A DNA stretch of 64,000 nucleotides, from the NCBI RefSeq assembly GCF_018687535.1, contig NZ_CP061295.1, positions 1,116,001-1,180,000 of the forward strand, read 5' to 3'. Position numbers and translations under genes: made by a program. The number at the start of each line of letters is the position of its first letter. Position 1 is the first letter of the stretch. The notes below the pieces were generated by a model, which saw nothing but the letters and a program-made list of their open reading frames with translations, was not told the DNA's origin and ran no database searches. The stretch comes from Polynucleobacter sp. MWH-S4W17 (GTDB lineage: Bacteria; Pseudomonadota; Gammaproteobacteria; Burkholderiales; Burkholderiaceae). Below are positions 7,070 to 15,400 of this stretch, in pieces.

Positions 7070-8199
7070 GACCTCTTAATTAAACCTTCTAAATGCTTGG
7101 CAATAGCTAGGCTGGAGGTCAACCCTGGGGACTCAAAGCCATATAGATTAAAGAGTCCTTCCAGACCATGGTCCTTGGGCGTATTGAAGCAAAAGTCACC
7201 TGCAGGGCTATTAGGCGGGACTATCTTTGCCCTTACTCCAGAGTAATCAGGCTGCAGTGCGTTGTCCTTAAGGCCTGGCCAATAACGTCTCACGGCCTCA
7301 TAAAAGCCTTCGCCCCGCTTTGGATTTACCGTGTAATCGATTTGGCTTTCTTCATCGATTTCAAGCCATTCGACGTCGGGTCCAAACTTGGCCTGCCCAC
7401 CCATATCCAAAGTGAGATGTACGCCTAGACCACCAGGCTCTGGAATGGGATAAATCAAATGTTTGAACGGTGATTTTCCGGAAAGTGAAAAGTAATTGCC
7501 TTTAGCAAAATACGCTTTCGGAATTTGCGCTTCGCTTAAGGATTGAATTTTTCTCGCAATCGCTGGTGCACTCATACCAGCACAGTTAATCAGAAGCTTT
7601 GTCTGAATCTTCATCCCGTCAGCGCCGCCGATTTCTAATTCAAATCCATCTTTAGCATTTTCACCCAGAGGCTTTGCGCTAGTGAGCGGCGATTGATAGG
7701 CAATCATGCCGCCAGCATCCTCGAATCCACCGAGTAAGGACAACATGAACCCATGACTATCAACAATGCCTGTTGAAGCCGAAAGAACTGCCGCTGAACA
7801 ATTAAGCTCAGGTTCCATTGCTTTTGCCTGATCGCCAGTAATCATTTTGATTTCTGGCACTTGGTTTTGCTGTGCTTTATACAGAATTGCCTGGAGATCA
7901 TCTAATTGAGCGTCATCACTGGCTACGATCAGTTTTCCATAAGGTTGAGTGGCAACATGGTGAGTGCGGCAATACTCGTAGAGCATGCGATTGCCTTCAA
8001 CGCAAAGTTTGGCTTTGAGTGAATCTTTTGGATAGTAGATACCAGCGTGGATTACTTCGCTATTACGCGCACTGCTAATCGTGCCAAAAGCACTTTCCCG
8101 CTCGAGCAAAATCGTTTCTCGGCCCTGTAGGGCCATTTCTCTGGCAACGGCCAGGCCAACGACCCCAGCACCGATGACGACACAGTCGACTTGATCCAT
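7066..8199 (-). CDS. FAD-dependent oxidoreductase, L-2-hydroxyglutarate dehydrogenase/oxidase-like
   Basis: A 377-residue DAO-superfamily flavoprotein. The N-terminal Rossmann motif GAGVVGLAVA with the acidic end LLERE (about residues 10-35) binds FAD. SSARNSEVIHAGIYY (about 42-56) is the conserved flavin/substrate loop seen in L2HGDH-like proteins. A second FAD-contact segment occurs at NCAGMSAP and a C-terminal one near NLYGFESPGLTSS. The family oxidises 2-hydroxy acids or amino acids. L-2-hydroxyglutarate is the best guess from the overall pattern, but the substrate is not proven. It starts 100 bp from and divergent to pgi, and it converges with the PIN toxin gene. Confidence 0.85.
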   Translation of the reverse strand: MDQVDCVVIGAGVVGLAVAREMALQGRETILLERESAFGTISSARNSEVIHAGIYYPKDSLKAKLCVEGNRMLYEYCRTHHVATQPYGKLIVASDDAQLDDLQAILYKAQQNQVPEIKMITGDQAKAMEPELNCSAAVLSASTGIVDSHGFMLSLLGGFEDAGGMIAYQSPLTSAKPLGENAKDGFELEIGGADGMKIQTKLLINCAGMSAPAIARKIQSLSEAQIPKAYFAKGNYFSLSGKSPFKHLIYPIPEPGGLGVHLTLDMGGQAKFGPDVEWLEIDEESQIDYTVNPKRGEGFYEAVRRYWPGLKDNALQPDYSGVRAKIVPPNSPAGDFCFNTPKDHGLEGLFNLYGFESPGLTSSLAIAKHLEGLIKRS

Positions 8200-8299
8200 T
8201 TATCTGCCCAAGCCCTGAATTATTGTTATTTGCATCCTGAAATCGTAACATTTTCAGTGTTTTAGTGGGTTTTGGGGTACTTCTTGATAAAATCTATAC

Positions 8300-9790
8300 A
8301 TGTCTTCAAAACCAGCTGCAGATAACCTGAAAACCCTATTTAGCGCCCAAGATATCGTTTTAGATAACGCGTATCAAGGCATTGATGCTACCAGCTGGAA
8401 ATCCCTCTTAAAGCAGGCTAAAGCAGCTCATTTAGAGCAGTTTATAGCCGACCTGTTTGCTGGTAAGCCAGTAAATAACTCTGAGAATCGCCCCGCTCTT
8501 CATTCCGCTCTGCGTAACTTAGACAAAACTCCAGTGCTAATCAACGGTAAAGATGTCATGCCCGAGGTTGCTCAAGTTTGGCATCGCATTGAGGCGCTCT
8601 GCAATAAGTGGGTTGGCGTCACTGATGTCATTCACATTGGTATTGGTGGATCTGATTTTGGCCCACGCCTCGCCATCGAAGCCTTGGCTCATGTTCCCGA
8701 TATTGAAAGTCGTGGCATGCGGATGCATTTCTTGGCGAATATCGATACCGCTGATTTGGCTCGCATATTGCAACGCGCTTTACCGCATAGCACTAAAGTC
8801 ATTATTGTTTCGAAGTCATTTACGACGCTTGAGACCGGCATGAACGCCAAAGCGGTAGTGAAATGGCTTAAAAATAATGGCCTTACCGATAGTCAAGTAA
8901 GCAAATCACTCTTTGCGGTTACAGCAAACGTGCCTGCAGCTGAAGAATTTGGCATTAATCAAGACCATATCTATCCGTTTTGGGATTGGGTCGGCGGCCG
9001 TTACTCTGTATGGTCTGCCGTAGGTTTACCAATTGCCCTGCAGTATGGCTTTGATACCTTCAAGCAGTTCTTAGCTGGCGCTCAAGCAATGGATCAGCAC
9101 TTTAAGTCTGCTCCTCTTGAAGAAAGCCTCCCGGTCATCATGGCGCTGAGCCTTCTTTATCAGCAAGAGAAACACAACATCAAGTCGTATGCTGTTATTC
9201 CATATGCAGACGCATTGGATTGGTTTCCGAAGTGGTTGCAACAGCTTGATATGGAAAGCAATGGCAAGAGCGTCGATCGTGATGGCAAGCCAGTGAAGTT
9301 TTCCTGCCCTGTAGTGTTTGGTAGCTCTGGTAGCAATGCACAGCATTCTTACTTCCAGCTGCTGCATCAAGGTACAGAAATCATTCCGATTGATTTCATT
9401 GCGATTCGTGAGCCAATGAGCCATTTGCCAGAGGCTAAAGAACATCACCGCATTTTGCTATCGAACTGCCTGGCGCAAGCCCAAGCACTAGCTAATGGCA
9501 AAAAGACGGATAACCCAAATAACACTTATCCGGGTAAGCGCCCTAGCAATCTACTCATTCTGCCTAAGCTCAATGCCTTCTATTTGGGCGCACTATTAGC
9601 TTTGTATGAGAATCGTACTGCAGCTTTAGGGGCGCTCTGGAATATCAATAGCTTTGATCAGCCTGGCGTTGAATTAGGCAAAATTTTGGCTAAGCCGATA
9701 GAGGCGGCACTAAAGAATGGTGTCACTATTCAGGCTGAAGCTGGTATTGATGAAGTTACTGCAGCCCGCATCAATTTATTTAATCAATAG
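8300..9790 (+). CDS. pgi: Glucose-6-phosphate isomerase
   Basis: A 496-residue phosphoglucose isomerase that interconverts glucose-6-phosphate and fructose-6-phosphate. Family signatures are all present: GIGGSDFGPR (phosphate/sugar binding), SKSFTTLETG, the first PROSITE-type block around GGRYSVWSAVGLPIAL, and NAQHSYFQLLHQG carrying the catalytic histidine. A C-terminal KILAKPIE segment supplies the conserved lysine region. It is shorter than E. coli Pgi (549 aa), as is common for betaproteobacterial forms. It is followed by an AlgC-type mutase 64 bp downstream, a logical partner for making sugar phosphates and nucleotide sugars, which the HMW1C-type glycosyltransferase at 40726 would also consume. 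Confidence 0.97.
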   Translation: MSSKPAADNLKTLFSAQDIVLDNAYQGIDATSWKSLLKQAKAAHLEQFIADLFAGKPVNNSENRPALHSALRNLDKTPVLINGKDVMPEVAQVWHRIEALCNKWVGVTDVIHIGIGGSDFGPRLAIEALAHVPDIESRGMRMHFLANIDTADLARILQRALPHSTKVIIVSKSFTTLETGMNAKAVVKWLKNNGLTDSQVSKSLFAVTANVPAAEEFGINQDHIYPFWDWVGGRYSVWSAVGLPIALQYGFDTFKQFLAGAQAMDQHFKSAPLEESLPVIMALSLLYQQEKHNIKSYAVIPYADALDWFPKWLQQLDMESNGKSVDRDGKPVKFSCPVVFGSSGSNAQHSYFQLLHQGTEIIPIDFIAIREPMSHLPEAKEHHRILLSNCLAQAQALANGKKTDNPNNTYPGKRPSNLLILPKLNAFYLGALLALYENRTAALGALWNINSFDQPGVELGKILAKPIEAALKNGVTIQAEAGIDEVTAARINLFNQ

Positions 9791-9815
9791 CTGATCAATA
9801 GCTTATCAATAGCTA
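9783..9815 (+). repeat. Three tandem 11-bp repeats spanning the pgi stop codon
   Basis: ATCAATAGCTG, ATCAATAGCTT and ATCAATAGCTA follow one another without gaps. The first copy contains the last codons of pgi and its TAG stop (9788-9790). Confidence 0.8.
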
Positions 9816-9854
9816 TGTAGATCTAGCATTTGCCTAGACAACGAAAGAACGCCC

Positions 9855-11240
9855 ATGCAACTCTCTCCATCCATTTTTAAAGCTTATGACATTCGCGGCA
9901 TTATTGATGAGACTGTTGATCCATCGATTGCCAAACTCATTGGTCAGGCATTTGGTACGGAGATGTGTGAGCTCGGTGAAACTGAAATTGTGATCGGTCG
10001 TGACGGTCGTTTATCGGGTCCTAGCTTGATTGAGGCTTTGACTGAAGGGTTGCTGTCTACCGGTATTAATGTGATTGATCTAGGAATGGTTGCTACGCCA
10101 ATGGTTTACTTTGGTGCCAACCAGGTACTCAATGGCAAGAAACCAAAGTCCGGCATCATGATTACCGGTAGCCATAACCCACCGAATTACAACGGCTTCA
10201 AGATGGTTCTGGGTGGCGCTGCAATCTATGGCGATCAAATTCAGGCATTGCGTAAGCGTATTGAAGATAAGAAATTCGCTACGGGCCAAGGAACTAGATC
10301 TACCTTTGACATATTTCCAATGTACTTAGAGCGTATTGTGAGCGACGTTAAGTTAGCTCGTCCGATGAAGATTGTTGTGGATTGCGGCAATGGTGTTGGT
10401 GGTGCTTTTGCTGGAAAACTTTTCAGGGCCTTAGGCTGCGAAGTGCAAGAACTCTTTTGCGAAGTCGATGGTCATTTCCCAAATCACCATCCAGATCCTG
10501 CTCATATTGAAAATCTACAAGATCTGATTAAGAACCTGCAGACTACCGATAATGAATTAGGCCTAGCCTTTGACGGTGACGCCGATCGTTTAGGCGTGGT
10601 CACTAAAGATGGTCAGGTGATTTTCCCAGACCGCCAAATGATGCTCTTTGCTAAAGATGTGCTCTCACGCAACCCGGGCGGCCAAATTATTTATGACGTC
10701 AAATGCACTCGTAATCTAGCGACTTTTGTAAAGAAACATGGTGGTGAGCCTTTGATGTGGAAAACAGGCCACTCCTTAGTGAAAGCCAAGCTCAAAGAAA
10801 CTGGCGCACCACTCGCCGGTGAAATGTCTGGCCACATCTTCTTTAAAGACCGTTGGTTTGGTTTTGATGATGGCCTGTACACAGGTGCACGCTTGCTTGA
10901 GATCCTCTCTAAAGAAAAAGATCCAAATCAAACGCTTAATGACTTACCAAATGCCATTTGCACTCCTGAACTGCAATTAGCTTGTGCCGAAGGTGAGCCA
11001 TTTGCTTTGCTAGAAACCATTAAAGCAAATGCCAAGTTCCCCACTTCTGAATCCATCAATACGATTGATGGTGTTCGCGTGGAATACGCCGATGGCTTTG
11101 GCTTGGCTAGACCGTCCAATACGACTCCAGTGGTCGTGATGCGCTTTGAGGCTGATAGTGAAGAGGCGATTGCCCGCATTCAGGCCGAGTTTAAGGCCGT
11201 ACTATTGGCAGCCAAGCCGGGTGCAAAGCTGCCGTTTTAG
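9855..11240 (+). CDS. algC: Phosphomannomutase/phosphoglucomutase (AlgC/ManB type)
   Basis: A 461-residue alpha-D-phosphohexomutase, matching the length of Pseudomonas AlgC (463). The phosphoserine loop ITGSHNPPNYNGFK carries the catalytic Ser106. The metal loop DGDADR carries Asp240, Asp242 and Asp244. The sugar-specificity loop GEMSGH and the C-terminal phosphate-binding loop ARPSNTTP are present. It interconverts 6-phospho and 1-phospho sugars (mannose and glucose) and so feeds GDP-mannose and UDP-glucose synthesis for polysaccharides. Directly downstream of pgi in the same direction, it links fructose/glucose-6-phosphate to nucleotide-sugar supply. The exact preference between mannose and glucose cannot be read from sequence. 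Confidence 0.93.
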   Translation: MQLSPSIFKAYDIRGIIDETVDPSIAKLIGQAFGTEMCELGETEIVIGRDGRLSGPSLIEALTEGLLSTGINVIDLGMVATPMVYFGANQVLNGKKPKSGIMITGSHNPPNYNGFKMVLGGAAIYGDQIQALRKRIEDKKFATGQGTRSTFDIFPMYLERIVSDVKLARPMKIVVDCGNGVGGAFAGKLFRALGCEVQELFCEVDGHFPNHHPDPAHIENLQDLIKNLQTTDNELGLAFDGDADRLGVVTKDGQVIFPDRQMMLFAKDVLSRNPGGQIIYDVKCTRNLATFVKKHGGEPLMWKTGHSLVKAKLKETGAPLAGEMSGHIFFKDRWFGFDDGLYTGARLLEILSKEKDPNQTLNDLPNAICTPELQLACAEGEPFALLETIKANAKFPTSESINTIDGVRVEYADGFGLARPSNTTPVVVMRFEADSEEAIARIQAEFKAVLLAAKPGAKLPF

Positions 11241-11260
11241 CCTCTAATTGCAATACCCAC

Positions 11261-11304
11261 ATAATTTATGCGCATATTGACTGCGTATAAATTATCCCTA
11301 TAAT
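11261..11304 (+). promoter_or_regulatory. ccdAB promoter with overlapping palindromic operator
   Basis: TTGACT (11277-11282) and a consensus TATAAT (11299-11304) are 16 bp apart. An inverted repeat with 14-bp arms (ATAATTTATGCGCA at 11261-11274, TGCGTATAAATTAT at 11282-11295, one mismatch) covers the -35 box and spacer, an ideal position for repression by the CcdA/CcdB complex. The ATG at 11311 is only six bases after the -10 box. Confidence 0.8.
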
Positions 11305-11310
11305 TGGATC

Positions 11311-11574
11311 ATGATCATTCATGACAATATCCGCACATACAACAAAGATAAAGCCCCAAAAAAGGCAACCAATCTAACGCTCAATACCGAAGTCTTGGCA
11401 GAGGCGAAGAAATTGGGCATCAACATTTCTAAGGCATGTGATGCCTTTTTAGAGTCGCTTGTAAAGAAAGAAAAAGAGCGACTTTGGAAATTAGAGAATG
11501 CAAAATTTATCAGCGAATACAATCAAATCACCGAAGAAGAAGGTCTTCCACTGGATAAGTGGAGAACTTTTTAA
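11311..11574 (+). CDS. ccdA: CcdA antitoxin
   Basis: An 87-residue CcdA-family protein. The N-terminal ribbon-helix-helix part (about residues 18-52, KKATNLTLNTEVLAEAKKLG then NISKACDAFL) binds DNA. The C-terminal toxin-binding tail has the classical ending with the E-E-x-G-x-P-L-x-x-W-R-x-F pattern. CcdA folds around CcdB, rescues gyrase and represses the operon. No ribosome-binding site is evident, and the ATG lies at the expected transcription start, so translation may be leaderless. The TAA overlaps the ccdB ATG (TAATG). Confidence 0.93.
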   Translation: MIIHDNIRTYNKDKAPKKATNLTLNTEVLAEAKKLGINISKACDAFLESLVKKEKERLWKLENAKFISEYNQITEEEGLPLDKWRTF

Positions 11575-11891
11575 TGGCAAGATTTAGCATTTATAAAAAT
11601 ACGGACGATCACACCAAAACCACCCCCTACGTTCTTGATGTGCAAACCGATCTTTTGAGCGATCTCAATACGCGTGTCGTAATACCACTTCGCAATAGCG
11701 ACCGATATCAACACTTAAACACAACGCAAGACCTAATGCCTCGTTTTAGCATTCAGGGAAAAGACTTTATTCTGGATACCCCAAAAATGGCGGCAATTCC
11801 CTCTAAGTATCTAACAAAAGAAATCGGAAACTTAAGGGATCAACAGCATGTTGTTATAGCCGCTATTGATCGTCTTTTCCATGGCTACTAG
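11574..11891 (+). CDS. ccdB: CcdB gyrase-poison toxin
   Basis: A 105-residue CcdB-family protein, close to the 101 residues of F-plasmid CcdB. It begins MARFSIYKN and contains the strand patterns PYVLDVQTDLL, RVVIPLR and DTPKMAAIP. I start it at the ATG at 11574, which overlaps the ccdA stop. The upstream in-frame start at 11559 is inside ccdA. CcdB poisons DNA gyrase by binding GyrA. In the F protein the last three residues (Trp-Gly-Ile) are needed for killing; here the chain ends F-H-G-Y, so tryptophan is replaced by histidine. Toxicity may be altered. Only 4 bp separate its stop from the convergent gene at 11896. Confidence 0.9.
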   Translation: MARFSIYKNTDDHTKTTPYVLDVQTDLLSDLNTRVVIPLRNSDRYQHLNTTQDLMPRFSIQGKDFILDTPKMAAIPSKYLTKEIGNLRDQQHVVIAAIDRLFHGY

Positions 11892-11895
11892 GGCT

Positions 11896-12441
11896 CTAGT
11901 GAACTAGCGGCTTGCCAGGAGCATGAGTATCCCCAGCTCCAACAGAAACATCTTGAACTTGGGGAACATCACCCCATGCAGCATGTTCGCGCAATTGATT
12001 GAGCAATAAACACATTGCTTGCAAGGTGGGTCCAGCCATCTTGAGATTGATGTTGGCTCCACCTGGAAGCACAAGGTCTAATGACAACATGTCTTCAGCA
12101 TCTTGCTTTTCAAAAGCGCATTTAACATCCATCACTAGTACAGGGTCAGCACCTAAGGGATAGGCGCTTGCAGGCTGATAAGTCTCAGGCTTGACGACTT
12201 CTCGCTGTTCCCGTTCCTTTTTCGCGGCCTCTTCACCAAATTGGGCAATGGCTTTAGCTGCCTCTGGAGTGTGAGATTGCTCTAAATTCTTGACTAATAG
12301 ATGAGAGGTTGCTGCCAGGATGAATAACGTAACGCGACGCGTAAACCAAAAACGAAACTCAGTGTCTTCGCTGGTATTGAAACGAAAGAGTAAGCGATCG
12401 TCGTTCGCTAAATAGGTAGCATTAAATTGTTTAATCGTCAT
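11896..12441 (-). CDS. Unknown protein downstream of giant exoprotein tpsA1
   Basis: A 181-residue protein I do not recognise. It has no signal peptide. It is mixed in character: an aromatic, charged N-terminal part (about residues 1-35), a hydrophobic stretch at about 36-50 preceded by two arginines, a charged helix rich in A/E/K (about 58-82), then a beta-rich C-terminal part with MLSLDLVLPGGANINLKM. The ATG is 25 bp after the stop of the 24-kb tpsA1 gene in the same direction, so it is probably co-transcribed with it. It could be a cytoplasmic partner of exoprotein biosynthesis, but that is inferred from position only. Confidence 0.75.
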   Translation of the reverse strand: MTIKQFNATYLANDDRLLFRFNTSEDTEFRFWFTRRVTLFILAATSHLLVKNLEQSHTPEAAKAIAQFGEEAAKKEREQREVVKPETYQPASAYPLGADPVLVMDVKCAFEKQDAEDMLSLDLVLPGGANINLKMAGPTLQAMCLLLNQLREHAAWGDVPQVQDVSVGAGDTHAPGKPLVH

Positions 12442-12466
12442 GACTAAATAGTAGCTGAAATTATTC

Positions 12467-15400
12467 TCAACCCTTTACACACTCCTCAGTCAGCTCAACT
12501 TCACAAGGAACAATAGTACTTGGCTCGCCAACGGATACATTGGAATCCAACCCATAACGCGCTGGATTAAACCACTCATCCTCTGGATCCAATGGTGGAA
12601 TATAGGATCCTAAAACCCGTGAAGAGGGCTGAGCTACTGCAACTTTAGGTACGGTATTTTGAACTGCGACGGGAGTTGAGCCATCCCCCGCCCTTACGTA
12701 TGCCGCTAAATCATCGCGTAATCCGTTAACCCCATAAAGCAGGATCGCACCATCTTTGGTTGTTAAATAGATTGGGCCTGCGCCTGGTGCTGGATCAAGA
12801 ATGATGCCATTGCCAGAATAAGTCTGCGGGCCAATAGTTGATATACCAGCGCCGATAGTGATATCACCTGCAGGCGTACCTGGTTTAGCTGGATCTGGAT
12901 CTAGATGCATTTCGGTAACCACAACCAAACCACCAAGCGGAACGATTGAACCAATGGCGCCTCTAAAGGTAATTAGCGGAACTTGATTAGCATCAAATGA
13001 GACCGCTTTGACACTAAGGGTGTGGGTAATATTCAGGGAATCATCGATTGTTCCTAAGAAGGTAATGCTTGGATCCTCCGACAAGAATGTACGAGTAAGC
13101 CCATTCGACCCGTTATCTGAAATTACTACAGCACCGTTGTAAGTCTGCGTATTTAAGGTATAGACATCGCCCTTCAAAAGAATGTCTTTAGCATTGATCG
13201 CAAGATCATAGATAGATGGCCCCTTAGCTAATCTAGAAGGAGATAAGTAGCCGACAGTATCAGTCAGAGTCACTTTGCCAGACAAAGCGTTGATGGTTAA
13301 CGAGCGATTCTCTGAGTCTGAATTAACGGTACTCAAGAAGGCAATATTTCCGTCCTGACTACTGATCACCATCGGCACATTAGCAGTACCAGAGCTCAGG
13401 GTAACCGCACCACCATACTGTTGACTATCAACAGTTTTGATGTCGGATATGAGTGTTACTGGACCATTTACGGTGAAAGAACGCAATGTAATGCTGGCGT
13501 CAAGACCTACTCTGCCGTTATCAGACAGAATAGAGCCATTACCCAAAGCATCTGCATTGGCCAGAATCAGGGTCTTACCATTTGCCACTGAAATTTGACC
13601 AGTCAATGGGCCTGGATTGACTTGATTATTGTTACCAGCAATCGTCAATATACCGCTACCAATTTGCGCATAGATACCGCTGCCGCCCAGTGAGTTACTA
13701 ATCATAGTGTTGGTCGATTCATTAATGGTTAAGGTGCCGTTATTAATGATATTACTTATCATTGCTCCGCCTGCATTAACGGCAGCCACGTCATAAACAA
13801 CAGAACTGCCAACCGGAATATAGACATTGGCAACGTTATTGAGAGTTGGGATCGCCCCGCCCGCCCAATTAGATTGGGTTGACCAATTTCCGCCAACACC
13901 GCCAACATAGCTTACGGAGTTCAACTGGGTAATCGTACCGATATTCGCACTATAGGCATTGGTTGCTAGGACATAATTGCCGCCATCATCACCCGATAGT
14001 GTGAGATTGATATCCACTGCCTTGCTGACTCCAACGTTGCGATTATCAAATGTACCTGAGCCAATAATAGTTACCTTATCCTTCGATACGCCGGATCCTA
14101 ATACTGTCGAAAGTGTTGGATCCACATTTAAAACTAATCCACCAATATTAATATTACCGTCGTAAACCTTGCTTACACCTGAGATGCCAAGCTGGTTAGG
14201 TCTGAGTGTATAAGGAATGATAGTGTTGGAGCCCACTACTGTTAGAGAATTAAAGTTATTGCCAGTCACAGTAGAGTTTGTGGCCGCAAGGTTATAGCCA
14301 CCAACATTAATATTGCCAGAAGTGCTAGTGGTTGCCCCTGCCAATGAAAGTGTAAAGTTCGCCCCGCCGCTAGCACCATCCACGATACTTACAGCAGAGC
14401 CATTAATACTTGGGGTTAAGTCGATAATGGTTCTATTGTCTGCATCCAAATATTGCGCTTTTACTGTGAAGGTTGGATTAGATCCATATACCTGTGAAGC
14501 TGGTGTTACGCGAACCAGCAAGGTTTTTGCTGGAGCAATAACGTAATCACCATTAATGTAACTAATGCTGTAGTTAGTTGCACTTAGACCACTAGCTTTC
14601 AATACGCCAGCATATACCCGAGCCTCTTCAGTACCTGCGTTTGTACGAATAACTGTAGGTGAGCCAATCAGTACATCTTTATTCTCGCCGTTTACAAAGC
14701 CGTTATAGGTCACACCCATATATCCACCCGCACAAGCAGTATTGAGGCCACAATTGTTGGCAGACCCTACTAAGTCTGTTTGAGTTACAAACTTGGCATC
14801 ATTTGTTGCTGTAATAACCAAGTTAGCGGGTGTAATAGTCGCAGCATTGGTAGTGCTGGTATTAGGTGTGGGGTTATATGTCGTAGTAATGTAGTAATTG
14901 CTCATTACCGCAGTGCCTGATACGCCAGAAATTGAAGTTATATAGTTATTACCATAGGCAACGTTTGCATCTGCAAGATTGGCACTCACAATAGATCTAA
15001 CAGTATCTCCAGACATTAAACCGGTTACAGCAAATGAGCTTGGAGTGATATTACGCGTGCCAGAATAAGTACCAGTTACTTCAATACCTAACGGGGCTGG
15101 CGAGATCACTAAATCTGCATTTATAGGAGCTTGTAAATTGTAGTTAGACAGGACCGCCCCGCTAGCTGATAAGTTAGAGGTATAGGTGCCTGCATTAATA
15201 CCAGTGGCTTGACCAGTAACGGTAATTCCGCTGGCATCAGAGCCTAAGGCGGTAGTTGTATAAGTACCGGTGTAGGCAGTGCCGCGATAGGTATTGCCAG
15301 TTAGGCTAGCTACTGCAGCAATCGTTAAGTCAGCCTTAGCAACAGTATTGGTAGCACCGATATAAGAGAAGCTGTAGTTATCTGCAATACCACTAGAGAG

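Noticed and set aside
8200-8299. Promoter for pgi (TAAAAT at 8288-8293)
   Set aside because: A possible -10 is present but no acceptable -35 occurs at 16-18 bp, so I do not list it as a feature.
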